Of a DNA stretch of 64,000 bases, positions 19,538-29,007 are shown piece after piece. The translations under genes were made by a program, and so were the position numbers. The notes beneath the pieces are model-generated. The model had not been told where the DNA came from. It saw only the letters and a list, made by a program, of their open reading frames with translations, and did not search any database. Source of the DNA: Shewanella baltica (GTDB lineage Bacteria > Pseudomonadota > Gammaproteobacteria > Enterobacterales > Shewanellaceae). Where the stretch lies: contig NZ_UGYM01000002.1 of assembly GCF_900456975.1 (NCBI RefSeq), positions 4,774,001-4,838,000 on the forward strand, written 5' to 3'. Numbering within the stretch: position 1 is the stretch's first letter; every line of letters begins with the position of its first letter.

Positions 19538-19815
19538 TCAACTCACATGGATACCAAAAATCATTGCTCGTCAGTCTACTCGTTTTAGCCAAGCGAGTGA
19601 ATAATCGCAGCAAAATCGGCTTTAAATAGCCACAAAAAGCATCGAAATAGGCAAGAATCCAAGTGAGTAAGCCCCTATAAAGGCGCAAACTGATATAATG
19701 TTTCACCTAATTGAAACCGACCAAATACGATGTCGCTTCCCCATTCAACGCTAATACGCTGAGCCAAAGCTAGGTTGAAACCGTGACGTTTAAAGACACG
19801 CAGAAGAGCACTTAT

Positions 19816-20886
19816 ATGAAGAAAATCGCGATTTTTTGCCATAACTTTTTCTCCAACGGCACGGTAAAAATAGCCTTATCGCAGGCAGAAGTGTTGCAGG
19901 AAGCAGGTCAGGATGTGCATTTGTTTGTGTTTCACAAGGAAGGCGATTTTATACCGCCACAAAATGTAACCATTCATTATCTGTTTGAAGCGGGTCAAAA
20001 ACCTTCGCTTCAGGAGCAGAGACAACAACTTATAACGAAAGTGAACGAAGCAGAAAAAACGGGGAAATTCTCACTATTTTTAAGCAATTCAACCGACTGC
20101 GACGTTGTTGTTTCCGGCTGTCATTTCGATCCTTGCTACTACTTCTGTCATTGCGCCTTAAAGCAAGAATTATTGATGGAGTTAAAACGCGGTCCAGTGC
20201 ACTTCTGGCGCAGATGGAAAAAAACCAAAGCTCTGATCGGCAAAAAAATCATCACAGTTTCAAATGGTATTGCAGACGAGCTAAGAGCCACGTCGTGGTT
20301 AAAACCCAAGAGCGTGCAAACCATCTACAACCCTTTTCGCCTAGACGAAATAAAAAATAAGACTCAAGAAGTCATTGCCGAAATTCCCAACGAACCTTAC
20401 ATGATCCATGTGGGTAGAGTGACTCGTCAAAAACGCCATGACATTCTCTTCAAAGCATTGAGGGATATGCCGACAGCACCTAAGCTAGTTCTTCTCTGTA
20501 ATAGGCCAAATAAGGCGCGTAAATTAGCCAAAAAATACGGCGTAGAGCACCGAATTATCACACCTGGTTTTCAACATAATCCCTATGCTTGGATTGCTAA
20601 CGCAGAATTGATGCTACTGAGTTCCGACTTTGAAGGCTTGCCCACTGTGGTCATTGAATCATTAGCCTGCGGCACGCCAGTTGTCAGCACAGACTGTCCT
20701 CACGGCCCAAATGAAATCCTTACAGGGCACTTAGCAAAATACTTAGTCCCCGTTCGTCAACCAGCACTGCTGGCACAGAAGGCTCTAGAATGTCTAGCAT
20801 CGCCCCCATCACTTGAAGGTCTTGCGATTCTTAAAGCCGTAGACAGCCAATATATTGCTCAGCAATATTTGAATTTGGCAGAATAA
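19816..20886 (+). CDS. GT4 glycosyltransferase (LPS core type)
   Basis: 356 residues, GT-B fold. The C-terminal half carries IHVGRVTRQKRHDILF, LLSSDFEGLPTVVIESLACGTPVV (the E-x7-E donor site) and PHGPNEIL. It is clearly paralogous to the leftward GT4 at 23567-24652, with shared VSNGIA, TIYNPF and STDCPHGP blocks. ATG 19816 is chosen because MKKIAIFCHNFF is the normal N-terminus; a GTG 11 codons earlier is possible. Likely adds a sugar to LPS core or O-chain in the cytoplasm; donor unknown. Confidence 0.85.
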   Translation: MKKIAIFCHNFFSNGTVKIALSQAEVLQEAGQDVHLFVFHKEGDFIPPQNVTIHYLFEAGQKPSLQEQRQQLITKVNEAEKTGKFSLFLSNSTDCDVVVSGCHFDPCYYFCHCALKQELLMELKRGPVHFWRRWKKTKALIGKKIITVSNGIADELRATSWLKPKSVQTIYNPFRLDEIKNKTQEVIAEIPNEPYMIHVGRVTRQKRHDILFKALRDMPTAPKLVLLCNRPNKARKLAKKYGVEHRIITPGFQHNPYAWIANAELMLLSSDFEGLPTVVIESLACGTPVVSTDCPHGPNEILTGHLAKYLVPVRQPALLAQKALECLASPPSLEGLAILKAVDSQYIAQQYLNLAE

Positions 20887-21240
20887 ATATCTTTATCAGT
20901 AGTAAATAGGAGCTCTATGGCTAATATAAATAGAGTTTCTATTTAATCTCGCTGAAAAGTTACACTCTGATACAATATGCAAGCCCATTAAATCACTCGC
21001 AAGCGCTCATCAAACTTAACATCTGTATCATTTTTAGCGTAAAAGACACAAAGATATAATACCTTTGGTTTATATAATCACGATTACAGAACATATGTAA
21101 TACAGTTATTTATAAGGTCATCCATTCTGTATTTATGAATAAATAATTTCATTGATAGTCTATTTGAAAAATATCAAAATACTCCCATCAAATAATTCTG
21201 CCTAAGTAGAATTAGCAATAAATGATTTTTTGGGGTAGTA
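20887..21240. other. A+T-rich gap between two glycosyltransferase genes
   Basis: 354 bases without a supportable gene. It is visibly A+T-richer than flanking genes and holds a TATAAT hexamer at 21055-21060 that could belong to the promoter of the next gene. No terminator, tRNA or repeat was recognised. Confidence 0.6.
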
Positions 21241-22413
21241 ATGAGTAAGCTTAAAGTGGCTTTATTAGTTGATGAGTACTTTGGTGGCACAGGCACAGTG
21301 TACGGTGGGTACGGTTTTCTAGCACGTCACTTAATCGCCAAACACTTACCCAATGAGAATATTGAAGTAGAAGTGCTCATAAAAAAAGACTGCAGCAAGC
21401 AAAGATTAATACCTCGTCGCTATATGATCGATGGCATTAAAGTTTATCGCTTAGCGGCTAAATTTATGGATTTTCTTAATATTAGATTTTTGAAAAAGAA
21501 AAATTACGATATATTTTTGTCAATAGAAATGACAACCCACTCCTATCGTATTCTGAAAACTATCCCTAATATTGATAAAAAGCTCCTCTTTTGGGTTCAA
21601 GATCCAAGACCTGATTATGAATGGGATGAAATAAATACCGTCAAACTTTTCCCAGAAAAAAGTTATTGGGACAGTAATATTTATCAGTTTGTTAATGACC
21701 TTTGGGCAGCTGGGAAAGTCTCATTTATTTCTCAGGCACGCTTTTTAGATCGTAAAGCCAGAGATCTCTATAATCTCGATGATAAAACAGAAATCAAATA
21801 TTTACCCAATCCTATCGAGATCGATCATAGTTTCGATGTAGAAGCACACCCGAAGAAAAATCACATTATCTTTCTGGGACGAATTGAGTCCGTCAAACGT
21901 GGTTGGTTGTTCTGCGAAATAGCTAAACTGATGCCTGAATATGAATTTTTCATGCTAGGTCAGTCATTTAGGCAGTCAAAGAAAAATCAGTCCATCATGA
22001 ATGACTACCTAAATATTCCCAACCTACATTTTGTCGGCCATGTAGAAGGCGAGAAAAAAGCGCAATTAATCAAAGATGCTAAAATATTGGTTAACACTTC
22101 AATCCATGAAGCTCTACCTATCTCTTTCTTAGAAGCCTTATCTTATGGCACTCTTCTCGTCAGTTGTCGTGATCCTGACGAGCTGACTAGCCAATTTGGC
22201 GTATTTACAGGTACAGTGATCGGGGATGGTTTTGACAAAGTCGATTTATTTGTCGATGGCATTCGCCATCTCATGGAAAACGAACCACTCAGGCAAGAGC
22301 TCGCGATTAAGGCGGTTAACTACATCAAAGCCAACCACAGTATTGAAGATTTCCAGAAAAATATGCAAGAAATCATCTTTAAACTGGTGGAAGAAACGAA
22401 ACTACAAGGCTAA
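21241..22413 (+). CDS. GT4-type glycosyltransferase
   Basis: 390 residues. GT-B glycosyltransferase group 1: IIFLGRIESVKRGWLFCEIA, FVGHVEGEKKAQLIKDAKILVNTSIHEALPISFLEALSYGTLLVS (the E-x7-E region). The N-terminal half (VDEYFGGTGTVYGGYGFLARHL) differs from the other two GT4 proteins here. Its DNA is noticeably A+T-rich compared with the surrounding conserved genes, as is common for transferred O-antigen or core genes. Donor and acceptor unknown. Confidence 0.83.
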   Translation: MSKLKVALLVDEYFGGTGTVYGGYGFLARHLIAKHLPNENIEVEVLIKKDCSKQRLIPRRYMIDGIKVYRLAAKFMDFLNIRFLKKKNYDIFLSIEMTTHSYRILKTIPNIDKKLLFWVQDPRPDYEWDEINTVKLFPEKSYWDSNIYQFVNDLWAAGKVSFISQARFLDRKARDLYNLDDKTEIKYLPNPIEIDHSFDVEAHPKKNHIIFLGRIESVKRGWLFCEIAKLMPEYEFFMLGQSFRQSKKNQSIMNDYLNIPNLHFVGHVEGEKKAQLIKDAKILVNTSIHEALPISFLEALSYGTLLVSCRDPDELTSQFGVFTGTVIGDGFDKVDLFVDGIRHLMENEPLRQELAIKAVNYIKANHSIEDFQKNMQEIIFKLVEETKLQG

Positions 22414-22417
22414 CAAA

Positions 22418-22445
22418 ATGGGCCGATATTAAAATATCGGCCCAT
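22418..22445. terminator. Hairpin between convergent glycan genes
   Basis: A 13-bp stem (22418-22430 with 22433-22445) and a 2-nt centre. On the minus strand it is followed by TTTTG, so it fits best as terminator of the leftward CDP-glycerol-transferase-like gene; it may serve both strands. Confidence 0.7.
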
Positions 22446-22461
22446 AAGTAACAACAGCTAG

Positions 22462-23538
22462 CTAAAACAACTTCCAATAACCTAGCTTGCGACGCATTTT
22501 AAAATGGCGCAGCAAGTTTAATGGTTTAGGCTTAAGCCAATCGGTGCCTTTATCAATCAAAGCATCTGTTACGGCTAAAACTCGCTGGCTAGATTGGCCA
22601 TCCCCCGTAGGGTGAATTTGATTACAATAATCATGGATATACGCCATCAAATCATCTGGACGACTCAGTGCTCGCGTTAATGCAGATTCAATATCCTCAA
22701 CCTGACTGATATCGATTAAATGATCTTTAGGTGACTGATTTTTAAAGGTCACCACGGGTTTTCGCTGCATTAAAAACATCAGCAGAATCGATGAGGTGTC
22801 ACACAACATTACATCACCCGCCTGCAGCAAAGGGATCACATTATCGGTTTCAACAAACTGTAAATTCTCGTTTTCTAAAGCCCTGTACTGCTCAACAATC
22901 TTAGGGTTCATCTTAGGATGAAATTGTACTAACCAGCGCCATTGACCATTTTGCGACAGGATTTTGATCTGCTCAAATACCACAGGTGCGCAGGTCAAAC
23001 TAGGAGAAAATGTCGAGCAAAAAAGTACCACAGGTCTTGGGTCATCCGCTTTGATATAGGGATTATCTTTATTCTCAAGAAATAAGGGATCGAGTGCAGG
23101 CCAACCCGTTTCAGCCACTGTAAAAGTACCAAACTTTTTCTCGAGCTTAAGGAAAGGCAAAGTTGTCGCTGGGCCTTGGGTACAATACAAGTCAAAACAA
23201 TCACGGATTTCGAAGTGATCTTCGCGGCCCTTATGGTTCATTTTACCTGCATTAAAGCCATGAAATACCCCGACTTTAACCCCTGGAATAAAACGAGGGA
23301 CAACATTCCCAGGAACAAATACCGCATCGGGTTTCCACGCCTTAACGGCATCAACGCTCAACAAACGCGACTCATCAGCCTTTAGAAACTTAGCGTCGAC
23401 TTCATTTCCCTCTAAAAACCAGCAAACCTCATCGCCTCTAGCCCAAATGACTTGTTGAAGCGGCCTTAACATCGCATAGGAATAGTTTTGCGCAATGTAA
23501 AATAAGTAACGTCTTTTGGCTTGTTTGACTTCTTCCAC
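22462..23538 (-). CDS. CDP-glycerol glycerophosphotransferase-like protein
   Basis: About 358 residues, cytoplasmic GT-B type. The motifs VGVFHGFNAGKMNHKG, LYCTQGPATTLPFL, LVQFHPKMNP and MLCDTSSILLMFLMQRKPVV resemble the TagF/TagB Glyphos_transf family that adds glycerol-phosphate or related polyol-phosphates. In a Gram-negative LPS locus this may place a phosphoglycerol or similar substituent. The start is GTG 23538: AGGAGG (23545-23550) lies 6 bases upstream, while an ATG two codons earlier abuts the ribosome-binding site directly. No CDP-glycerol synthase is in the window, so the donor is unproven. Confidence 0.65.
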   Translation of the reverse strand: MEEVKQAKRRYLFYIAQNYSYAMLRPLQQVIWARGDEVCWFLEGNEVDAKFLKADESRLLSVDAVKAWKPDAVFVPGNVVPRFIPGVKVGVFHGFNAGKMNHKGREDHFEIRDCFDLYCTQGPATTLPFLKLEKKFGTFTVAETGWPALDPLFLENKDNPYIKADDPRPVVLFCSTFSPSLTCAPVVFEQIKILSQNGQWRWLVQFHPKMNPKIVEQYRALENENLQFVETDNVIPLLQAGDVMLCDTSSILLMFLMQRKPVVTFKNQSPKDHLIDISQVEDIESALTRALSRPDDLMAYIHDYCNQIHPTGDGQSSQRVLAVTDALIDKGTDWLKPKPLNLLRHFKMRRKLGYWKLF

Positions 23539-23566
23539 CCGCATCCTCCTACAATAAATTGTTAAA

Positions 23567-24652
23567 TTATTTGGCCAACGCTAAATATTGTTCAGCAATT
23601 AAGGTGGCATCCACTTTGGCCAAAATATCCACCTGTTCAAGGGATGGCGGTTGGCTGACAACCTCATCTATCATTTTTGCTAACGCCGCAGGATCGCGAC
23701 GCGGCACAAGATACGGTGCTAAATTCCCAGTTAAAATCTCACTAGGACCATGGGGACAATCAGTACTCACCACAGGCGTCCCACACGCTAACGATTCAAT
23801 CAAGACTGTCGGCAGGCCTTCAAAATCGGAGCTAAGCACTAATGCCTTAGCCTGCTTAATCCAAGGAAAAGGATTGCTTTGGAAACCGGGAATAATTAAT
23901 CGCTTTTCAATACCAAACTTTTTCGCCGCTTTTATCGCTTTCTTGTGGTTGTGGCACAAGAGCACCACGGGAAGCTGATTTTGCGTGAGCTTGAGGGCTT
24001 CAAACAGCACATCATGGCGTTTTTGCTTAGCAAAGCGACCGACATGAATAAGATAATCACCCTGAGGAATTTGCGGATTATCTTGCTGTGATTGAGATGT
24101 GATGTCATTAAACTCAAATGGATTATAGATAGTCTGCATCGATGCTGGATGCAAACGACCTTTATCTTTGATCTCATTTGCTATGCCATTTGAGACTGTA
24201 ATCAAATGCTGGCCATTGAGCGCTTTTTTGGCTCTGAGCTTTTTAAAGTACGCGAACGGCCCCAATTTAAATTGGCGGCTCAACTCTTCTTCCACTGAGG
24301 AATGGACTATGACATAAAGCGGTGAAACGCCCGTTTTGGTCATCATCAAATTAGTTTTATCTAAGTTAGATAAAAACAAATCGAACTTGCCCACTTTAGA
24401 TTCAATTTCAGCGATTTTTGCGCTGAGCTTGTGAACCGAAGCATTCAATCGCACAAAATGGTCGAAATCTTTATCCTTAGGGGCAAAACATTGATGAACG
24501 GGTAAGTCCTCTGGGATTTCATAATAGCGATTATCCTCCATGACTAAAAAATGCGGCTCATGCCCTAAGCGAATAAATTGCTTGGCTAAGGTAATCATGA
24601 CCTTTTCGGCTCCGCCACCCGCTAAACTATCAATGGCAATAGCTATCCGCAT
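23567..24652 (-). CDS. GT4 glycosyltransferase, paralogue of the one at 19.8 kb
   Basis: 361 residues, GT-B fold. IAIDSLAGGGAEKVMITLAKQF at the N-terminus, IHVGRFAKQKRHDVLFEAL, LSSDFEGLPTVLIESLACGTPVVSTD and PHGPSEIL in the C-terminal half. It has the same block order as the protein encoded at 19816-20886 but on the opposite strand, so the two enclose the intervening variable genes. It is transcribed with the downstream CDP-glycerol-transferase-like gene (28 bp gap). Probably adds an LPS core sugar. Confidence 0.85.
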   Translation of the reverse strand: MRIAIAIDSLAGGGAEKVMITLAKQFIRLGHEPHFLVMEDNRYYEIPEDLPVHQCFAPKDKDFDHFVRLNASVHKLSAKIAEIESKVGKFDLFLSNLDKTNLMMTKTGVSPLYVIVHSSVEEELSRQFKLGPFAYFKKLRAKKALNGQHLITVSNGIANEIKDKGRLHPASMQTIYNPFEFNDITSQSQQDNPQIPQGDYLIHVGRFAKQKRHDVLFEALKLTQNQLPVVLLCHNHKKAIKAAKKFGIEKRLIIPGFQSNPFPWIKQAKALVLSSDFEGLPTVLIESLACGTPVVSTDCPHGPSEILTGNLAPYLVPRRDPAALAKMIDEVVSQPPSLEQVDILAKVDATLIAEQYLALAK

Positions 24653-24743
24653 GATTTATCTCCTAAACGATATTCTGAATACCCACCGCTAATGCAGCGA
24701 TATTTCAAGAGTGCTGAACAAGAATGCACGATACTAACAAGCC

Positions 24744-25766
24744 TTAACTGAGTGTCTGCTGAACCACTAACTCAAACTTCTCAATCACGGCTTCAACACT
24801 GATCAACGCCATCAAATGCTCGCCTTTGGCGCGAGTGCCCCACTTAACTTCGCCACTATGTTGGGATGCTATCGCCTCATCATAGGCGCTCGCCACATAT
24901 TGCTGCGATAAATATGGACCAGTGCGCCCAGGATTTGAATGGGCATATAAGCCAATGACTGGCGTGCCTTGGGTCACCGCCATATGCGCTGGGCCCGTAT
25001 CAGGCGCTAACACTAAACTAGCGCGTTTTAGCAGGGCTAATAGTTGAGCCAGACTGGTTTTGCCCACTAAATTATCGATTTTAGAAGGGCACGCCTGCAA
25101 GATTTGCTCTGCTAAATCCTTCTCAAGTTGAGTTGGGCCACCGCACAGCATGACTCTAAATCCTTTCGCAATCGCATGGCTCGCGACGGCGGCATAACGC
25201 TCGGGCAACCAGTTACGTTCAGCCTTACTGGCTGCGGCGCAGATGATAAAGACTTTTTCATTGTCTTTAATCTGTGTCTGAGCAAATTCAGTATCCGCAA
25301 TTGGCACAGGAATATGCCACTGGGGAGTAAGATCGTTAACGCCAATCGCCTTAGCGAAGCCCATAAATCCTTCTAGCACATGGGGCTTGGCCAAGGGCTC
25401 AACTCTACGATTCGTCACTAGCCATTGGCCTTCTTTAGCGCGGGCACGATCGAAACCAATGCGTACTTTTGCCGAAATAGCCAATGAAGCCAAAGTTGCA
25501 CGTAGCGCAACCTGCATATGCAGCAGCACGTCAAAACGTCGGCCTTTTAATGCCTTACGTAAATTAAAATAACTACGCCATCCTTGAGATTTATCAAAAA
25601 TAACAAACTCAATGCCAGGTAAATGCTTCAACAATTGATATTCGAGTTTACCGATCACCCATGTGATTTTGAGCTCGGGGTATTGCCGCTGAATCGCCTG
25701 CACCATTGCCACGGCATGACAGACGTCACCGATAGCGGATAAGCGCAGCAAACAAAGGGAATTCAT
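24744..25766 (-). CDS. ADP-heptose:LPS heptosyltransferase-like (GT9)
   Basis: 340 residues. GT9 signature: N-terminal LCLLRLSAIGDVCHAVAMVQAI, C-terminal LVLAPDTGPAHMAVTQGTPVIGLYAHSNPGRTGPY. It transfers heptose to the inner core Kdo or heptose in the cytoplasm. Neighbours kdkA and waaA support core assembly. Which heptosyltransferase (WaaC, WaaF or WaaQ type) cannot be decided by eye. ATG 25766 puts the conserved strand at the usual distance; ATG 25787 is also in frame and neither has a strong ribosome-binding site. Confidence 0.87.
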   Translation of the reverse strand: MNSLCLLRLSAIGDVCHAVAMVQAIQRQYPELKITWVIGKLEYQLLKHLPGIEFVIFDKSQGWRSYFNLRKALKGRRFDVLLHMQVALRATLASLAISAKVRIGFDRARAKEGQWLVTNRRVEPLAKPHVLEGFMGFAKAIGVNDLTPQWHIPVPIADTEFAQTQIKDNEKVFIICAAASKAERNWLPERYAAVASHAIAKGFRVMLCGGPTQLEKDLAEQILQACPSKIDNLVGKTSLAQLLALLKRASLVLAPDTGPAHMAVTQGTPVIGLYAHSNPGRTGPYLSQQYVASAYDEAIASQHSGEVKWGTRAKGEHLMALISVEAVIEKFELVVQQTLS

Positions 25767-25885
25767 GGTATTGGGATTTAAACTCATTGGGATTGAAGCT
25801 AAAAGCTCTTAAGGTTATTTGGCGCAAGCTAAGGATCTTAATGTAGAATGGCCCTAGGTGCCACGCTTAAGTCAACAAATCTCCC

Positions 25886-26641
25886 ATGAATGCTCAGATA
25901 CAGCTCATAAAAACCGCCCAAGGTCACATGGCAGTTTGCCAAAATACGCCAACAGATATCGATCCCGCGTGGTTCTCGGTGGATTTTTGGCGGGCTAAAA
26001 ATGCTGTCGTCGGTTCATCAAAAGGCCGCTACACCACTTGGTTTGTGGCATTTGAGCACAGTCATTGGGTATTGCGGCATTATTGGCGTGGCGGCTTAAT
26101 GGAGAAATTCAGCAAAGACGCTTACGTTTATACTGGCCTCGAAAATACCCGCGCCATGGGTGAGTTACACTTATTAAACATTTTGTATCACGAAGATTTT
26201 GCCGTACCTAAGCCGATTGCCGCCAACATAGTACGCGATGGATTATTTTACCGCGCCGATATCATTATCGAACGGGTCGAAGGCGCCGAAGATTTAGTCG
26301 CTAAACTCGGCAAAGGGGTCATGAGCACAGAGCAATGGCAGGCGTTGGGAGCAACTATCGCCCAATTCCACCTGCGCGGTGTGTACCACGCCGATCTCAA
26401 TGCCAAAAACATTCTGTTCCAGCCTGCGCAAACAGCACCCATAACGGCAGAACGCTTTTATCTTATCGATTTCGACCGCGGTGAGTTAAAAACACCGAGC
26501 CCGCAATGGCAGCAATCGAATCTAGACAGACTGTTACGCTCCTTTAATAAAGAACAAGGCAAACTGCCAAACCTTGCCTTCACTGCCGATAACTGGTCAT
26601 CACTACTGCTGGGCTACCAAGCGGCGATGCAAAGCGCCTGA
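25886..26641 (+). CDS. kdkA: 3-deoxy-D-manno-octulosonic acid (Kdo) kinase
   Basis: A 251-residue member of the protein-kinase-like fold that phosphorylates Kdo on the LPS inner core with ATP. The catalytic loop HADLNAKNILF and metal-binding LIDFDRGE are intact; the N-terminal VGSSKGRYTTWF forms the glycine-containing nucleotide loop. A single phosphorylated Kdo is typical for Shewanella-type core, which fits the monofunctional Kdo transferase encoded next to it. It is divergent from the GT9 gene and convergent with waaA. Confidence 0.9.
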   Translation: MNAQIQLIKTAQGHMAVCQNTPTDIDPAWFSVDFWRAKNAVVGSSKGRYTTWFVAFEHSHWVLRHYWRGGLMEKFSKDAYVYTGLENTRAMGELHLLNILYHEDFAVPKPIAANIVRDGLFYRADIIIERVEGAEDLVAKLGKGVMSTEQWQALGATIAQFHLRGVYHADLNAKNILFQPAQTAPITAERFYLIDFDRGELKTPSPQWQQSNLDRLLRSFNKEQGKLPNLAFTADNWSSLLLGYQAAMQSA

Positions 26642-26667
26642 ACCACTAAATAAATTATCTTGTTGAA

Positions 26668-27930
26668 TTAATTGATTAATGATTGCGCGAGAAGAAATTG
26701 TCGTTGCAAGGCACCGCGATTTGCCTCAACCACTGCCAATCCCGCGTTTGCTGCCAGCTGGCGCAACTCAGGTTTAGCAAAATAGGCAATCAAGTTAGCC
26801 GCCAGTTCATCCGACGAAGCGACAATCCTTAACCCACCAGCATCCGCCAACATCAGGGTAATTTGGGCAAAGTCCCAATGGTTCGGCCCCACCATAACAG
26901 GCACGCCCATAGCGACTGGCTCCAAGGGATTATGGCCACCATTATTGATCAGCGTACCACCGACAAAAGCTTGGTCCGCCGCGCCGTAAAAAGTCAGAAG
27001 TTCACCCATGGTATCGCCGACCAGCACTTGAGTCGTTGCCGTCAGAGGAAGATTACTGCTGCGACGAATTAATTCAAAACCTTGGCTGGCAACAACCTCA
27101 GCAACGGCAGAAAACTGCTCAGGATGACGCGGTGCAATAATCATCAAGGCATCGGGCCACAGAGCCAATAATTGCCTATGGGCGGCGAGCATGGCGTCAA
27201 ATTCTCCAGGATGCACACTGCCAGCAACCCAAATCGGCGAGGTTTCACGTCCCCAAGCCTGACGCAACTGCTTGGCATTAGCTAAACGCTCAGGCGTAAT
27301 ACTGAGATCAAATTTCAAGCTACCGCATACTGTCACTCTGTCCGGCGATACTCCTAACTCGATAAAACGTTGCGCTTCTACTTGAGTCTGCACCGCAATA
27401 ACATCGAGTCGTTGCAACATAGGTCGACTGAGTTTAGGGCGCTTAGCATATTGCGCCGCCGACTTGGCCGATAAGCGAGCATTCGCTAACATCAAGCGCA
27501 CACCGCGTTTAGCAGCAACAGCAACTAAGTTAGGCCACAGTTCGGTTTCCATAATGATGCAAGATTTAGGTGAGACTTGGCGCAAGAAACGCCGCACGCA
27601 CCAAGGTAAGTCAAAGGGCAAATAACAATGTTGCACTGAGTCACCAAAGGCTTTGCGCACCTGCGCAGATCCTGTTGGACTGGTTGTGGTAACCGTAATA
27701 CTTAGCTCAGGGTGTGATTGCATAATCAAACGGATCAAAGGGATTGCCGCGAGCGTTTCCCCCATAGACACAGAATGGATCAGTAAATCCGTCGATTTTA
27801 GTTGGGTTAATCCAAAACGCTCCCCCCAACGACCACGGTAATCGGGACTTTTGATAGCACGAAATGCTAAATAGACGATTAGCAAAGGGGATAATAAATA
27901 TAAGATCGTGGAATAGAGAAAACGATTCAT
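26668..27930 (-). CDS. waaA: Kdo transferase
   Basis: 420 residues. An N-terminal membrane anchor (STILYLLSPLLIVYLAF) is followed by the WaaA N-domain GRWGERFG, then IWVAGSVHPGEF, IIAPRHPEQF and the GGTLINNGGHNPLEPVAMGVPVMVGP motif. It moves Kdo from CMP-Kdo to lipid A precursor at the inner membrane. Pairs functionally with kdkA. All blocks are intact. Confidence 0.94.
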   Translation of the reverse strand: MNRFLYSTILYLLSPLLIVYLAFRAIKSPDYRGRWGERFGLTQLKSTDLLIHSVSMGETLAAIPLIRLIMQSHPELSITVTTTSPTGSAQVRKAFGDSVQHCYLPFDLPWCVRRFLRQVSPKSCIIMETELWPNLVAVAAKRGVRLMLANARLSAKSAAQYAKRPKLSRPMLQRLDVIAVQTQVEAQRFIELGVSPDRVTVCGSLKFDLSITPERLANAKQLRQAWGRETSPIWVAGSVHPGEFDAMLAAHRQLLALWPDALMIIAPRHPEQFSAVAEVVASQGFELIRRSSNLPLTATTQVLVGDTMGELLTFYGAADQAFVGGTLINNGGHNPLEPVAMGVPVMVGPNHWDFAQITLMLADAGGLRIVASSDELAANLIAYFAKPELRQLAANAGLAVVEANRGALQRQFLLAQSLIN

Positions 27931-28072
27931 TAAAAACGTGCTTATGAGTTTTGCCTGTTGAATGGCGGCAATGTTAGCATATGCACCAAATTAGGGATAA
28001 TTTACCAGCAGTATGGCGGTCGTTGGTTAACTCTATCTATGATGTGGCGTTCACTAGCAATTTGGATAACTT

Positions 28073-28720
28073 ATGAAAACCCGCGACAAAATAATCTATG
28101 CCAGTCTTGAACTGTTCAACGAGCATGGCGAAAGAAACATCACTACCAATCACATTGCCGCTCACTTAAATATGAGTCCCGGGAATCTTTATTACCATTT
28201 TCGCAATAAAGAAGACATTATCCGCTGCATTTTCAGCTTATATGAGAATCATCTCGAATCGGGTTTCCAACCCTATGAAGATAAGCAAGTGGATGTGGAA
28301 CTGTTAATCGGCTACTTCGATGCGATGTTCTATACCTTGTGGCAATTCCGCTTCATGTACGCCAACCTTGCGGATATTCTCGCCCGCGATGAAGAGCTAA
28401 AAAAACGCTATTTGCATGCACAGCAGCAAGTCTTAACGCGCTCGAGCCACGTGCTGCATAAACTTAAGCAAGATGGCTTTTTAAACTTAGAGAGCGACAA
28501 AATCACGCCACTGGCAGATACCATCAAGATGATCGTCAGCTTTTGGATTGGTTACCAACTCACGCAATCCAGCACATCGACCATCACTAAAGCGACACTT
28601 TATGAAGGCGTTTTAAGGGTGCTGATGATTTTCAAAGCCTATGCAACCCCGACATCCGTCGCGACGTTTACTCGCCTAGAGCAACATTACCACGCGCTAG
28701 CGAGTCAAGAATCTCTATAA
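28073..28720 (+). CDS. TetR-family transcriptional regulator
   Basis: 215 residues. The N-terminal helix-turn-helix (about 8-50) reads KIIYASLELFNEHGERNITTNHIAAHLNMSPGNLYYHFRNKEDI, a textbook TetR DNA-binding domain. The C-terminal ligand domain is all helical (FDAMFYTLWQFRFMYANLADIL). It is monocistronic between waaA (divergent) and kbl. Effector and targets are not evident; no clear palindrome was noticed in its own promoter region. Confidence 0.88.
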   Translation: MKTRDKIIYASLELFNEHGERNITTNHIAAHLNMSPGNLYYHFRNKEDIIRCIFSLYENHLESGFQPYEDKQVDVELLIGYFDAMFYTLWQFRFMYANLADILARDEELKKRYLHAQQQVLTRSSHVLHKLKQDGFLNLESDKITPLADTIKMIVSFWIGYQLTQSSTSTITKATLYEGVLRVLMIFKAYATPTSVATFTRLEQHYHALASQESL

Positions 28721-29007
28721 CGTCATCCCAAACGACTATGTTGGGAACTCGCATTCGGAACTAAACTCAAAGCAATTATAGTACTGAGTGCGAGCCCGTT
28801 TTTCGCTCTACACCTCTTAAAAGAAGACTCAGCCAAACAGTGGCAAACTTATGTTGCACATTAGTTTTTATAATGTAAAAACCACTTTAGCCCTAAACTC
28901 GTTTATCTTGCGAACCTGCATGAAAAAAAGGCTGTAGGCCGATTAGGTTTAGAGTTAGAATGCCGCCACTCCCAAAATCAGAATAAAGTTAACTAAGGAG
29001 ATATCAG

